Below, piece by piece: positions 8,262-17,170 of a DNA stretch of 64,000 bases. The notes beneath the pieces are model-generated. The model was given only the letters and a program-made list of their open reading frames with translations, did no database searches and was not told where the DNA came from. Numbering within the stretch: position 1 is the first letter of the stretch; each line of letters opens with the position of its first letter. The DNA is from Nocardioides euryhalodurans (GTDB lineage Bacteria > Actinomycetota > Actinomycetes > Propionibacteriales > Nocardioidaceae). A program made the translations under genes and the position numbers. The DNA is taken from contig NZ_CP038267.1 of assembly GCF_004564375.1 (NCBI RefSeq), forward strand, positions 2,420,501 through 2,484,500, in the 5' to 3' direction.

Positions 8262-9104
8262 TCAGGAGCGCCGACGGAGCGGCCCGTCGTCCACGACGAC
8301 GCTGGTCTCGATCTCCACGACGTCCCGGCTGAACCCGTCGTCTCCCTCTGCGCGGACGTCCACGGCGACCGTCCCCGGGCGGAAGGCCCACCCGGTCTCC
8401 GAGTCGACGCGGACGGTCCACTCCGTCGGCGTCGTGGTGCACTCGCGCACCATCAGCTCCGTAGACCCGCGGGCGACCTGCGCGTCGATCCGCTGGCTCG
8501 CGACGAGCGCGCTCCACACGACCGACGGGGTGGCGCAGGTGGCAGTCCCGTGGAGCCGGATCCTGCCCGACACCGACCCCGCCTCGGCCCGGTCGACGGT
8601 CAGCTCGACCGCGGCGGCGCTCCCGCCCTCGTAGAGCCGGAGCACGAGGTCGCCGCCGGGCGCCCGACTGCTGCCGCAGCACGAGCTGACGGCGATCCAG
8701 TAGTGCTGGCCGGCCGTCAGCATCGGCCGCACCGCCGACGCCAGGCCGGCCGCGTCGTCGTTGCAGGCCAGGAGCGTCCGTGGCTTCGCACCGCCGCTGT
8801 GGACCGCCAGCACGGTGTCGAAGGAGCTGCCGATCGTCACCATCCTGACGGTGGCCGTCGCGGTGGGCCTGTAGCGATACCAGATGCTCCGTCCGAACAC
8901 GCACGGGCGACGCTTGAGGTCCGTGGTCGCTTGGCGGGTGCCGGCCTCGATCGTGGCGGGGACGGTCGCGATCTCGATCGCTCCCGCCGGAGTGTCGTTC
9001 GGCGGGGCGACGGCGTGGGCCGGCACCGCCAGCCCCCACACGGCGACACCGAGCGCCGCACCGGTCGAGGCCAGCATCCGCAGTCGGGACGACGTCACGC
9101 TCAT
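8262..9104 (-). CDS. Secreted protein with a PPC-like beta-sandwich repeat
   Basis: A 280-residue protein with a clear Sec signal peptide (positive start, hydrophobic core, cleavage near AHA-VAP). A region about residues 35-145 contains SIWYRYRPT and FDTVLAVHSGG followed by LACNDD. That motif order is typical of bacterial pre-peptidase C-terminal-like sandwiches in extracellular proteins. A CC pair lies in the same domain. The C-terminal half is probably another beta domain and has no recognised catalytic site. ATG 9104 has a GGGAGGT site. Function is unknown; binding to the surface or to polymers is a guess. Confidence 0.75.
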   Translation of the reverse strand: MSVTSSRLRMLASTGAALGVAVWGLAVPAHAVAPPNDTPAGAIEIATVPATIEAGTRQATTDLKRRPCVFGRSIWYRYRPTATATVRMVTIGSSFDTVLAVHSGGAKPRTLLACNDDAAGLASAVRPMLTAGQHYWIAVSSCCGSSRAPGGDLVLRLYEGGSAAAVELTVDRAEAGSVSGRIRLHGTATCATPSVVWSALVASQRIDAQVARGSTELMVRECTTTPTEWTVRVDSETGWAFRPGTVAVDVRAEGDDGFSRDVVEIETSVVVDDGPLRRRS

Positions 9105-9535
9105 CGGGACCTCCCGGGTCGGGGTGTGACCTCAGGATCCCGCCCGGAGCGCAGCCTCCGGTATCCGCACATCTACCGAGGTTCGAGGCACTGACGGGTC
9201 CCGGCCTTCCGTACGCTCACCGCTTCTCGGCCTCACGCCACCTGAACGAGCCCGCCTGCGCCGCGTGAGCGCCCGCCGGCCCTCGCAGCGCTCGGGGCAG
9301 CTGCATCGTGGACACATGGTCACAGCGGCCCGAGCTGCCGCTTGGCGCACCTGCACAGCCGGGTTCCCGAGACCGGTGGGGCGCGGCCGTGCCCTCGGAC
9401 CGATTCCTCGACGACGGGCGGAGGCCACCGCGAATCACCCGAGACGGACCATCCCGCTCGGCACCGGGCGCGCGAGCCTGAGGACCACGTCGGCCGGTGA
9501 GCCGGCCACGTCCCCGAAAGAGATCGGAGCGCTCC
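9105..9535 (+). other. 431-base divergent intergenic region, no gene recognised
   Basis: This lies between the minus-strand secreted-protein gene and the plus-strand membrane-protein gene. It must hold both promoters. Open frames here have no ribosome binding site and arginine-rich, low-complexity translations typical of chance ORFs. I see no tRNA, repeat or strong hairpin. Confidence 0.5.
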
Positions 9536-9979
9536 ATGGCCAAGGCTTCTCGTACCCCCCGCCTCGTCGGCAGCATCGTCGCGGTCTTCGGCATCATCCT
9601 GGTGGTCGCCGGCGGCGTCACCTGGTTCGTCGTCACGGACCAGCTCGCAGCGGAGAACATCACGGTCTCCGACGACGCGGACTTCCTGGCCGGCGACGAG
9701 GTCGACGGGCCCTTCTCCGCCTACGCCCAGGCCCAGGTGATCAACACGCACGCGCTCGAGGCCACGGGAGGGAAGACGTACGCGGAGCTCGAGCAGGACG
9801 ACCCGACGCGCGAGACCGCCATGCAGGCGTCGTTCCTGCGTGCCTCGCTGTTCACGTCCGTGGTCGCCTACGGCGTCGCTCTGATGGCGATCGGCATGGG
9901 TGCCGTGTTCTTCCTGATCGGTCTCGCCCTGAGGACCCCGGTCGCTGCTGCGCCGTCCACGGGGGCCGAGCGAAGGTGA
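9536..9979 (+). CDS. Conserved two-helix membrane protein (often mislabelled LigA)
   Basis: A 147-residue protein with an N-terminal membrane helix (about residues 11-33), an extracytoplasmic domain and a second helix (about 108-132). The segments [15 protein letters not shown] and [13 protein letters not shown], with the motif [11 protein letters not shown], recur in many actinobacterial proteins. These are frequently annotated as aromatic ring-opening dioxygenase LigA, although nothing in the sequence supports an enzyme. ATG 9536 has a GGAG site; GTG 9497 is a weaker alternative start. The following 295 bases up to 10274 contain no convincing gene. Confidence 0.75.
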   Translation: MAKASRTPRLVGSIVAVFGIILVVAGGVTWFVVTDQLAAENITVSDDADFLAGDEVDGPFSAYAQAQVINTHALEATGGKTYAELEQDDPTRETAMQASFLRASLFTSVVAYGVALMAIGMGAVFFLIGLALRTPVAAAPSTGAERR

Positions 9980-10274
9980 CCATCCGCACCACGTGCGCCG
10001 GCTGCCGCGGCGGACGCGGGGTGTCCGCCTGACCCTGGCAACGGACCACGGGCCCGAGGTGTCGCGCGCCCGGCTGCGGGAGCCCCTCGGGCGCACGAGG
10101 CCTGCTCGTGCAGCCCGTGGCCACCCTGGGACCTCACCACGGCACAGGCGATGCGGGACGAGGGGCCCGTCACCTCGTGGCCTTCGGCACTGTCGGATCG
10201 ACCCGCAGGTGCGCTCCTCTGAGGGTGGAGACGTCTGGCCTCCAGAACCCAGACACGGAAGGGATGTGGTCCCC

Positions 10275-11210
10275 GTGAGCACCGCGATCGCGGTCTCGGG
10301 ACTGGTGAAGGACTTCGGGTCCGGTACGAGGGCCCTGGACCACCTCGACCTGCAGCTCGAGACGGGCGAGGTGCACGGCTTCCTCGGGCCGAACGGTGCC
10401 GGGAAGACAACCACCATCCGCGTGCTTCTCGGTCTGCTGCGTGCCGACGACGGTCACGTCGTGCTGCTCGGCGGTGACCCGTGGCGCGACGCAGTGGCCT
10501 TGCACCGTCGCCTGGCCTACGTGCCCGGCGAGGTGAACCTGTGGCCCAATCTGACCGGTGGCGAGGTGATCGACCTGTTGGGCGACCTGCGGGGAGGCCT
10601 CGACGCGTTCCGTCGGGACGAGCTGCTCGAGCGCTTCCAGCTCGAGCCGACCAAGAAGATCCGCGCCTACTCCAAGGGCAACCGGCAGAAGGTAGCCCTG
10701 GTGGCGGCGTTCTCCTCCGATGTGGAGCTCTACCTGCTGGACGAGCCCACGTCGGGGTTGGACCCGCTGATGGAGGCGGTCTTCCAAGAGGTCGTGCAGG
10801 AGTTGCGAGCGGCCGGAAGGACCATCCTGCTCTCCAGCCACATCCTCTCCGAGGTGGAGGCCCTGTGCGACCGTGTCACCATCATCCGCGCCGGCCGGGC
10901 TGCCGAGACGGGAACGTTCGACCAGTTGCGTCACCTCACCCGCACGTCGGTGGTGGTCGAGACTGCGAAGCCGCTGGAGCCGGTGACGCGGTGGGCCGGA
11001 GTGCACGACGCCCGGGTGCAGGACGGCCGCGCAGAGTTCAGCGTCGAGCCCGGCGAGCTCAACCACGTGCTCGAGCACCTCGTCGAGCTCGAGGTGCGGT
11101 CCCTGGTGACCTCGCCGCCCACGCTGGAGGAGCTGTTCCTGCGCCACTACGACGCGTGCGAACCCGGCCGGGGTGCGGGTAGCCCTCCCGAGGTGGTGAG
11201 GGCACGATGA
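10275..11210 (+). CDS. ABC transporter ATP-binding protein (drug-export type)
   Basis: A 311-residue nucleotide-binding subunit. Walker A is [10 protein letters not shown] (about residues 38-47), the signature is the degenerate YSKGNRQKV (about 131-139) and Walker B is [12 protein letters not shown] (about 152-163), followed by the H-loop SSHILSEVE. The C-terminal 80 residues are the extra domain found in DrrA-like exporters. GTG 10275 follows GGAAGGGA; GTG 10266 is too close to that site. The stop overlaps the permease start by 4 bases. DrrA/polyketide-exporter families use such pairs for lipophilic drugs. No dedicated regulator gene is visible in the 295 bases upstream. Confidence 0.9.
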   Translation: MSTAIAVSGLVKDFGSGTRALDHLDLQLETGEVHGFLGPNGAGKTTTIRVLLGLLRADDGHVVLLGGDPWRDAVALHRRLAYVPGEVNLWPNLTGGEVIDLLGDLRGGLDAFRRDELLERFQLEPTKKIRAYSKGNRQKVALVAAFSSDVELYLLDEPTSGLDPLMEAVFQEVVQELRAAGRTILLSSHILSEVEALCDRVTIIRAGRAAETGTFDQLRHLTRTSVVVETAKPLEPVTRWAGVHDARVQDGRAEFSVEPGELNHVLEHLVELEVRSLVTSPPTLEELFLRHYDACEPGRGAGSPPEVVRAR

Positions 11211-12832
11211 GCGGCTACGCCGGCACGCTGCGCCTGTTCCGTCTCGCCCTGCGGCGCGACCGGATCACCCTGCCCGCATGGATCCTCGGCATGGCTGCCT
11301 TCCTGGCCGCGACGACCGCCATGTTCGAGGACAGCTACACACAGCATCCGGAGCTCCTGGTGCCCGACACCCAGGTCGTGGTGGAGAACCCGGGAATGCG
11401 GGTGCTGGGCCTCGTCACGGGTCCTACCGTCGGTGGCTACACCCTGCACCGGGATGCGCTCACGCTGGCGGTGCTGGCCGCCCTCATGAGCGTCTTCGCC
11501 GTCGTCCGCCACACCCGGCAGGCAGAGGAGCTCGGGCGTGCGGAGACCCTGGGCGCCGGCGTCGTCGGTCGCTACGCCCCGCTCGGCGCGGCTGTCTGCG
11601 TGGCGCTCGCCGCGAACGTCGTACTGGCCGGCGCGCTCGGCCTGGGCATGATCGTCGCCGGACAGCCTGCGACCGGGTCGATGGCGGCGGGAGCGTCGAT
11701 CGCCCTGGTGGGCGTGGCGTTCACCGGCGTCGCCGGGGTGACCTCGCAGCTGGCCTCGACCACGCGCGGGGCGACCGGACTCGCGGGCGCCGTCCTGGGG
11801 ATCTCGTTCCTGCTCGCGGCCCTCGGCAACATGCTGGGCACGGTCGACTCCGCCGCGCTGCGGGTGACCAGCGCCTGGCCGGCCTGGCTCTCGCCGATCG
11901 GCTGGGGTCAACAGATGCGCCCGTTCGCGGACAACCAGTGGTGGCCCGCGGGCCTCGCCCTGGTGACCGTCGGTGTGTCCTGCTGGGCGGCAGTCGTCCT
12001 CGTCGGCAGGCGCGACGTCGGCCGTGGCATCTGGCCAGAGCGCAGGGGGCCGGCCCGTGCGCGGCCGAGCCTGCTCACCCCTGCCGGTCTCGTCTGGCGG
12101 CTGCAGCGAGCCGCGCTCCTCGGCTGGGCGGTCGGGCTCGTCGGGTTCGGCCTGGTGTTCGGCGCGCTGAGCGAACAGATCGGCGGGTTGGAAGGCGCTG
12201 CGACGGAGTGGTACGCCACCTTCGGTGGTGAGGCGGACCTGCTCGGCGCCTACTGGGCGTCGATGATGCAGTTGGCCGGCATGGCGGTGGCCGTCTACGT
12301 CGTCACGCTCCTGCTCCGCCTTCACCACGACGAGGCGCAGGGAACGCTGGAACCCGTGCTCGGAACCGCAGTCTCCCGCATTCGCTGGCTCGCCGCGTAC
12401 GCCGTCAATGCCGTGGTCGGCGCCACGTTGCTGATCCTGCTCTTCGCGGTGGCCATGGCCATCGTCGGCGGACTGGTCCTGGGGGACAGCGCCTCGCTGC
12501 TCGGCGAGCTCGTCGGCGCCGCGCTGGTCCAGCTGCCCGCTGTCGGGGCCCTCGGCGCGGCCGCCCTCGCGCTCGTGATGCTGGTGCCGCGGTGGTCGGT
12601 CGGGCTGTCCTGGACGCTCGTGGTGTCCGCCGTCCTCGTGGGACCGATGTTCGGTCCATCGCTGGGCCTGCCGACCTGGCTGCTCGATCTGTCGCCCTTC
12701 ACCCACGTACCCAATGCTCCTGCCGCCTCCATCAGCCCGCAGCCCGTGCTCGGCCTGCTCACGGCCTGCGCGCTGCTCGCCGGTGCTGCCGCGATGGCCA
12801 TGCAGCGGAGGAACCTCGCCCTGCCTGCCTGA
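11207..12832 (+). CDS. ABC-2 type permease (polyketide-antibiotic exporter family)
   Basis: A 541-residue integral membrane protein with about 12 helices in two similar halves (starts near residues 20 and 300). It resembles the large fused permeases annotated as exporters of polyketide antibiotics. It is coupled to the ATPase gene by an ATGA overlap, so the two form a complete exporter, probably with two ATPase copies per permease. The substrate is unknown. The pair lies beside a tRNA gene, which is a common insertion position for transferred DNA. No integrase or flanking repeat is seen. Confidence 0.88.
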   Translation: MSGYAGTLRLFRLALRRDRITLPAWILGMAAFLAATTAMFEDSYTQHPELLVPDTQVVVENPGMRVLGLVTGPTVGGYTLHRDALTLAVLAALMSVFAVVRHTRQAEELGRAETLGAGVVGRYAPLGAAVCVALAANVVLAGALGLGMIVAGQPATGSMAAGASIALVGVAFTGVAGVTSQLASTTRGATGLAGAVLGISFLLAALGNMLGTVDSAALRVTSAWPAWLSPIGWGQQMRPFADNQWWPAGLALVTVGVSCWAAVVLVGRRDVGRGIWPERRGPARARPSLLTPAGLVWRLQRAALLGWAVGLVGFGLVFGALSEQIGGLEGAATEWYATFGGEADLLGAYWASMMQLAGMAVAVYVVTLLLRLHHDEAQGTLEPVLGTAVSRIRWLAAYAVNAVVGATLLILLFAVAMAIVGGLVLGDSASLLGELVGAALVQLPAVGALGAAALALVMLVPRWSVGLSWTLVVSAVLVGPMFGPSLGLPTWLLDLSPFTHVPNAPAASISPQPVLGLLTACALLAGAAAMAMQRRNLALPA

Positions 12833-12975
12833 CGCGCGGGAACGCCGCCGTGGGGGACGACGGGCCGTCCGGCGGGCCGTGGGCGCACCCGCGGGACGCC
12901 GTCGACGAACCACGCGGGCCAGCGCGGGACGGGCCTGGACGGTGGCACCGCTGGCGGACTGTCCGCGGCTGGATC

Positions 12976-13020
12976 GGAAAGGGCCCCTGGTCTGCGTCTC
13001 CGCAGACCAGGGGCCCTTCC
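12976..13020. terminator. Strong bidirectional hairpin between the ABC exporter and tRNA-Leu
   Basis: A stem of about 20 base pairs with one bulged A (AAGGGCCCCTGGTCTGCG against CGCAGACCAGGGGCCCTT) closes on a TCTC loop. It sits 48 bases past the tRNA 3' end on the minus strand and 143 bases past the permease stop on the plus strand, so it can end both transcripts. The rest of the 235-base gap contains nothing I can identify. Confidence 0.75.
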
Positions 13021-13067
13021 TGATACCTGAACCGGTGGAGGCGTGATGCCTGGACCGGCCGTTGTTG

Positions 13068-13151
13068 TGCGCGAGGGGGGAGTTGAACCCCCACGTCCTT
13101 TCGGACACACGGACCTGAACCGTGCGCGTCTGCCTATTCCGCCACTCGCGC
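13068..13151 (-). tRNA. tRNA-Leu (anticodon CAG)
   Basis: An 84-nucleotide class II tRNA. The acceptor arms are GCGCGAG and CTCGCGC with discriminator A. The anticodon stem CACGG/CCGTG encloses the loop TTCAGGT, giving anticodon CAG. There is a long variable arm (TGTCCGAAAGGACGT) and a T arm GGGGG-TTCAACT-CCCCC. CCA is not encoded. It reads the CUG codon, the main leucine codon in this DNA. A promoter-like TTGGGG-18-TAGCCT lies just upstream. Confidence 0.96.
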
Positions 13152-13164
13152 GAGAAGCGGGCAC

Positions 13165-13194
13165 AGGCTATCCCAGTGCGGAGACTCACCCCAA
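13165..13194 (-). promoter_or_regulatory. Candidate promoter of tRNA-Leu
   Basis: On the minus strand, TTGGGG (13194-13189) and TAGCCT (13170-13165) are 18 bases apart. The -10 box ends 13 bases before the mature tRNA 5' end. This fits the TTGnnn/TAnnnT pattern of housekeeping actinobacterial promoters. Confidence 0.5.
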
Positions 13195-13243
13195 ACCGGC
13201 GGCGGCACGGTCCGGCGGAGTCGGCTCAGGCGGTCGACCCCGA

Positions 13244-13249
13244 TAGGCT
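13244..13249 (+). promoter_or_regulatory. Candidate -10 element for the fhaA operon
   Basis: TAGGCT matches TAnnnT and lies 34 bases before the fhaA start, giving room for a short leader with the AGGAGG site. No convincing -35 element is seen. Confidence 0.35.
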
Positions 13250-13283
13250 CCCGTGAGCACCCAGACAGGAAGGAGGCGGACGC

Positions 13284-13997
13284 ATGGGCGGGTTGCAGAA
13301 CTTCGAGCGGAAGCTCGAGCAGGTCATCTCCGGAGCGTTCGCCAAGGCGTTCCGGAGTGCCGTGCAGCCCGTCGAGATCGCGGCCGCACTGCAGCGCGAG
13401 TGCGACAACAACGCCCAGATCCTGTCCCGCGACCGGCGGATGGTGCCCAACGACTTCCACGTCGAGCTGTCGCACACCGACCTCGACCGGCTGGCCCCCT
13501 ACGACAACGCCATGGCGCAGGACTTCAAGGAGCAGCTCGAGGACCACGCCGAGCAGCAGGGCTACAAGTTCCCCGGCCCGGTGCGCATCGAGTTCGAGGC
13601 CGCCGAGGACCTCACGACCGGTCGCTTCCGGATCCGCAGCCAGGCCCAGGCCGGGGTGCGCAGCAACAGCACCCACACGCAAGTACGCCGCGCCCGCGCG
13701 CTGCTCGACGTCAACGGCACGCAGCACCCGCTGCACCCGCCCGCCACCGTGGTCGGGCGCGGGACCGAGGCCGACGTCCGCATCAACGACCCCGGTGTGA
13801 GCCGACGCCACGTCGAGTTCATGCTCGTGGGCGGCGAGTCCGACCTGCAGGTGCGGGTCCGCGACCTCGGCTCGACCAACGGCATGCTCGTCGACGGCCA
13901 CCGCGTCACCAGCACCAGCCTGCGTGACGGCGCCGAGGTCAAGATTGGCAACACCACCCTCACCGTCCGGATCGTCTCGGAGGACGCCGATGTCTGA
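13284..13997 (+). CDS. fhaA: FhaA: DUF3662 plus FHA-domain signalling protein
   Basis: A 237-residue protein. Residues 1-125 form the DUF3662 (FhaA N-terminal) domain, starting GGLQNFERKLEQ. Residues about 145-232 form a forkhead-associated domain with the phosphothreonine-binding set GRG, SRRHVEF and GSTNGM. In mycobacteria FhaA binds phosphorylated partners of PknB, including the MurJ pseudokinase-FhaA complex that restrains peptidoglycan precursor flipping. It is shorter than the mycobacterial protein (over 500 residues) because the long disordered linker is missing. ATG 13284 has an AGGAGG site. It is the first gene of the conserved fha-pstP-rodA-pbpA-pkn operon. Confidence 0.95.
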   Translation: MGGLQNFERKLEQVISGAFAKAFRSAVQPVEIAAALQRECDNNAQILSRDRRMVPNDFHVELSHTDLDRLAPYDNAMAQDFKEQLEDHAEQQGYKFPGPVRIEFEAAEDLTTGRFRIRSQAQAGVRSNSTHTQVRRARALLDVNGTQHPLHPPATVVGRGTEADVRINDPGVSRRHVEFMLVGGESDLQVRVRDLGSTNGMLVDGHRVTSTSLRDGAEVKIGNTTLTVRIVSEDADV

Positions 13998-14475
13998 GCT
14001 GACGCTCTTCCTGATCCGGCTGGCCTACCTCGCCATCCTCTGGATCTTCGTCCTGTCGGCGATCTCGGTCATCCGCTCCGACATGTTCGGCGCGCGCGTC
14101 CCCGAGGGCGCCCGCGGCAGTGAGGGCGGCGGCCGGCGTACCAAGAAGCCCAAGCCCGCCAAGGCGCCGGCGAAGCGCCGCGGCAGCCCGACCCACGTCC
14201 TGGTGGTCGAGGGCGGCAACGCCGGCGAGCGTGCCGAGCTCGACCAGGCCCCGATCCTCATCGGCCGCGGCACCGACGCGGCGATCCGCCTCGACGACGA
14301 CTACGTCTCGACCCGCCACGCCCGGATCGCCTCCTCGGGCGACCAGTGGTTCGTCGAGGACCTCGGCTCCACCAACGGCACGTACGTCGGCACCGCCCGC
14401 ATCACCCAGCCCACCACCCTCACCCTCGGGACCCAGGTCCGCATCGGCAAGACCATCCTCGAGCTGAGGAAGTAG
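13990..14475 (+). CDS. fhaB: FhaB (FipA-interacting) FHA-domain membrane protein
   Basis: A 161-residue protein with an N-terminal membrane helix (residues about 5-25), a basic Lys/Pro-rich linker and a C-terminal FHA domain (about 75-160). The FHA binding residues lie in IGRGTDA, STRHARI and GSTNGTYVG. The start at ATG 13990 overlaps the end of fhaA by 8 bases. In mycobacteria FhaB is phosphorylated by PknA/PknB and acts in septal and polar cell-wall synthesis. Gene order and size agree with that role. Confidence 0.95.
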   Translation: MSELTLFLIRLAYLAILWIFVLSAISVIRSDMFGARVPEGARGSEGGGRRTKKPKPAKAPAKRRGSPTHVLVVEGGNAGERAELDQAPILIGRGTDAAIRLDDDYVSTRHARIASSGDQWFVEDLGSTNGTYVGTARITQPTTLTLGTQVRIGKTILELRK

Positions 14476-14478
14476 CCC

Positions 14479-15774
14479 GTGCGCCTCGACTACGCGGCCA
14501 TCTCCGACGTCGGCCGGGTCCGCAAGGACAACCAGGACTCCGGCTACGCCGGACCCCACCTCCTCGCCGTCTGCGACGGGGTCGGTGGCGCAGCCCGCGG
14601 TGACATCGCCTCCAGCACCGCCATCGGCCAGCTGCGCCGGCTCGACGACGAGAGCCCCGAGGACCTCCTGGGCCAGGTGGCCGGAGCCCTCCACCGCGCC
14701 CACGACCGGATCGGCGAGCTGGTCGACGAGGACCCCGGGCTCACCGGCACCAGCACCACGGCGACGGTCGCCCTCTTCGACGGCACCACGCTCGGCATGG
14801 GCCACGTCGGCGACAGCCGCGCCTACCTCCTCCGCGGCGGCACGCTGCAGCAGCTGACCAAGGACCACACCTTCGTCCAGACCCTCATCGACGACGGCCA
14901 GATCACCGAGGAGGAGTCGCGGGTCCACCCCCACCGCAACCTCATCCTCAAGGCCATCGACGGCATCCACGACCTCGAGCCCGACCTGTTCCAGGTCGAG
15001 CTGGAGGCCGGCGACCGGCTGCTGCTGTGCAGCGACGGTGCCTGCGGCGTCCTCGACGCCGGCCGGCTGACCGACATCCTGCGGACCGGCAACGCCGACT
15101 ACGCCGCCGTGGAGCTGGTGCGCGCCAGCCTCGAGGCCGGCAGCTCCGACAACGTCACCTGCCTGGTCGCGGACGTGATCGACGACCAGGCCGAGGGCGA
15201 CACCGAGCCGATGCTGGTCGGCGCCGCCGCCGAGCTCCCCCGACGCGGGCGCGCGATGGCCGGCATGGGCAGCCTGTTCCGCGGCCACCGTGCCGGCGAC
15301 ACCGGCGAGCTCGAGCCGGTGCCGGGCAGCGACGCCCCCGGCGACGCGCCGTTCGGGATCCCCTCCGACCCGGTCGACCCCGAGGAGGCGCGCTACGCGC
15401 CCCGGCCGCCGCGTCGCTTCGCCTGGCTGCGCCGCCTGCTCGTGCTGGCCGTCCTGGTCGGGCTGCTGTGGGTGGCGGCCGCCGGCGTGTGGTCGTGGAC
15501 CCAGCGCCAGTACTACGTCGGCGAGTACGACGGCGTCGTCACCATCTACCGCGGCGTCAACGCCGACCTGCCGGGCGTCGACATGTCGCGGCCCTACGAG
15601 ACCAGCGACATCCGGCTCGACGACCTCAGCGAGTACGACCAGGGCCAGGTCCGCGAGGGCATCGGCTTCGGCGACCTGGCCGCCGCCCGGCGTACGGTCG
15701 ACAACCTCTCCGCCGAGCAGGTGACCGACGAGGCGACCACCGCGCCCCGAACCCGAGACCGGCAGGGGTCCTGA
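14479..15774 (+). CDS. pstP: PstP: PP2C-type Ser/Thr protein phosphatase
   Basis: A 431-residue membrane-anchored PPM phosphatase. The catalytic domain (about residues 1-235) has the metal-binding motifs DNQDSG, CDGVGG, GHVGDSRAY, CSDGACG and SSDNVTC. A juxtamembrane linker is followed by one helix (about 318-338) and an extracytoplasmic domain of about 90 residues. It dephosphorylates PknA/PknB and their substrates. It starts at GTG 14479, three bases after the fhaB stop, and belongs to the same operon. Confidence 0.95.
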   Translation: MRLDYAAISDVGRVRKDNQDSGYAGPHLLAVCDGVGGAARGDIASSTAIGQLRRLDDESPEDLLGQVAGALHRAHDRIGELVDEDPGLTGTSTTATVALFDGTTLGMGHVGDSRAYLLRGGTLQQLTKDHTFVQTLIDDGQITEEESRVHPHRNLILKAIDGIHDLEPDLFQVELEAGDRLLLCSDGACGVLDAGRLTDILRTGNADYAAVELVRASLEAGSSDNVTCLVADVIDDQAEGDTEPMLVGAAAELPRRGRAMAGMGSLFRGHRAGDTGELEPVPGSDAPGDAPFGIPSDPVDPEEARYAPRPPRRFAWLRRLLVLAVLVGLLWVAAAGVWSWTQRQYYVGEYDGVVTIYRGVNADLPGVDMSRPYETSDIRLDDLSEYDQGQVREGIGFGDLAAARRTVDNLSAEQVTDEATTAPRTRDRQGS

Positions 15775-15775
15775 C

Positions 15776-17170
15776 ATGACCCAGACCGGAAGCATCATGG
15801 GCTTCGTCCACCGCCGCCGGCGGGGGGCCGAGCTGTTCCTGCTCGTCCTGGCGCTGGCCGTCGGCATCGGCGCGTACGCCGCCGTCGGGCTCGGTGTCGA
15901 GGGCACCGTCCCGGCGGGGATCATCGGCTACGGCAGCTGGCTGGCCGGCCTGGTGATCGTGGCCCACGTCGTCGTGCGCTTCACCGCCCCCTACGCCGAC
16001 CCGGTGCTGCTGCCGGCCGTCGCGGCCCTCAACGGCCTCGGCCTGGCCGTGATCTACCGGCTCGACCTGGTCCGCGACGCCACGTTCTCCAGCCAGCAGT
16101 TGACCTGGATGACGCTGGGGGTGGTGCTGTTCGTCGTCACGCTGATCGTGGTCCGCGACCACCGGGTGCTGCAACGCTTCACCTACACGCTCGGCCTGGC
16201 CGCGATCCTGCTGCTCCTCCTGCCGCTGGTGCCCGGGCTCGGCGCCACGATCAACGGAGCCCGGATCTGGATCCGCCTGGCCGGCTTCAGCTTCCAGCCC
16301 GGCGAGGTCGCCAAGGTGCTGCTCGTCATCGCCTTCGCCGGCTACCTCGTCCTCCACCGCGACGCGCTCGCGCTCGCCGGCCGCCGGGTCCTCTTCGTGG
16401 ACCTCCCCCGGGGCCGCGACCTCGGCCCGATCCTCGCGATGTGGCTGGTCAGCCTCGGCATCCTGGTCTTCCAGCGCGACCTCGGCTCCAGTCTGCTGTT
16501 CTTCGGCCTCTTCCTGGTGATGCTCTACGTCGCCACCGAGCGGCCGGGCTGGCTGGTCGTGGGCGGCACCATGTTCTTCGGCGGCGCGTTCATCGCCTAC
16601 CAGCTCTTCGGCCACGTCCGCGACCGCGTGGACATCTGGCTCAACCCGTTCGCCCACTACGGCGAAGGCACCGACGACCGTGCGTTCCAGCCGGTCGAGG
16701 CGATGTTCGGGCTGGCGTGGGGCGGACTGCTGGGCCGCGGCTTCGGCAACGGCTCCCCCGACCGGGTCCCCTACGCCGAGTCCGACTTCATCGTCGCCTC
16801 GATCGGCGAGGAGCTCGGCCTCACCGGCGTCATCGCCGTCGTCCTCGTCTACGGCCTGCTCGTCGAGCGTGCGCTCCGGGCCGCGCTGGTCTGCCGCGAC
16901 GGCTTCGGCAAGCTGATGGCGGTCGGTCTCGCCGGCGTCCTCGCGCTGCAGGTCTTCGTCGTCATCGGCGGCGTCACCCGACTGATCCCCCTCACCGGCC
17001 TGACCACCCCGTTCCTCTCCTACGGCGGGTCGAGCCTGATCGCCAACTGGGTGATCGTGGCGCTGCTGCTCCGGATCTCCGACCAGGCCAGGCGCCCGGT
17101 CCCGACCCTGTCCGGCGAGGACGACTCCGACTCGGAGTCCACGCAGGTCGTGAAGGCGGTGCCGCGATGA
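15776..17170 (+). CDS. rodA: RodA: SEDS-family peptidoglycan glycosyltransferase
   Basis: A 464-residue protein with about ten membrane helices and the family's hallmark regions: FQPGEVAKVL, QRDLGSSLLF, a large loop before the GLAWGGLLGRGFGNG segment, and the C-terminal FLSYGGSSL signature. SEDS proteins polymerise lipid II and pair with a class B penicillin-binding protein, here the next gene. ATG 15776 is one base after the pstP stop, and the stop overlaps pbpA by 4 bases. In polar-growing actinobacteria RodA serves elongation; FtsW is encoded elsewhere. Confidence 0.95.
   Translation: MTQTGSIMGFVHRRRRGAELFLLVLALAVGIGAYAAVGLGVEGTVPAGIIGYGSWLAGLVIVAHVVVRFTAPYADPVLLPAVAALNGLGLAVIYRLDLVRDATFSSQQLTWMTLGVVLFVVTLIVVRDHRVLQRFTYTLGLAAILLLLLPLVPGLGATINGARIWIRLAGFSFQPGEVAKVLLVIAFAGYLVLHRDALALAGRRVLFVDLPRGRDLGPILAMWLVSLGILVFQRDLGSSLLFFGLFLVMLYVATERPGWLVVGGTMFFGGAFIAYQLFGHVRDRVDIWLNPFAHYGEGTDDRAFQPVEAMFGLAWGGLLGRGFGNGSPDRVPYAESDFIVASIGEELGLTGVIAVVLVYGLLVERALRAALVCRDGFGKLMAVGLAGVLALQVFVVIGGVTRLIPLTGLTTPFLSYGGSSLIANWVIVALLLRISDQARRPVPTLSGEDDSDSESTQVVKAVPR

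Noticed and set aside
7092..9194. 700-codon plus-strand open frame
   Set aside because: It is Arg/Pro-rich, crosses a good gene on the same strand in another frame and two genes on the opposite strand, and has no start signal.
9980..13151. A genomic island inserted at tRNA-Leu
   Set aside because: There is no integrase, no repeat of the tRNA 3' end and no clear change in base composition. The ABC exporter alone is not enough.
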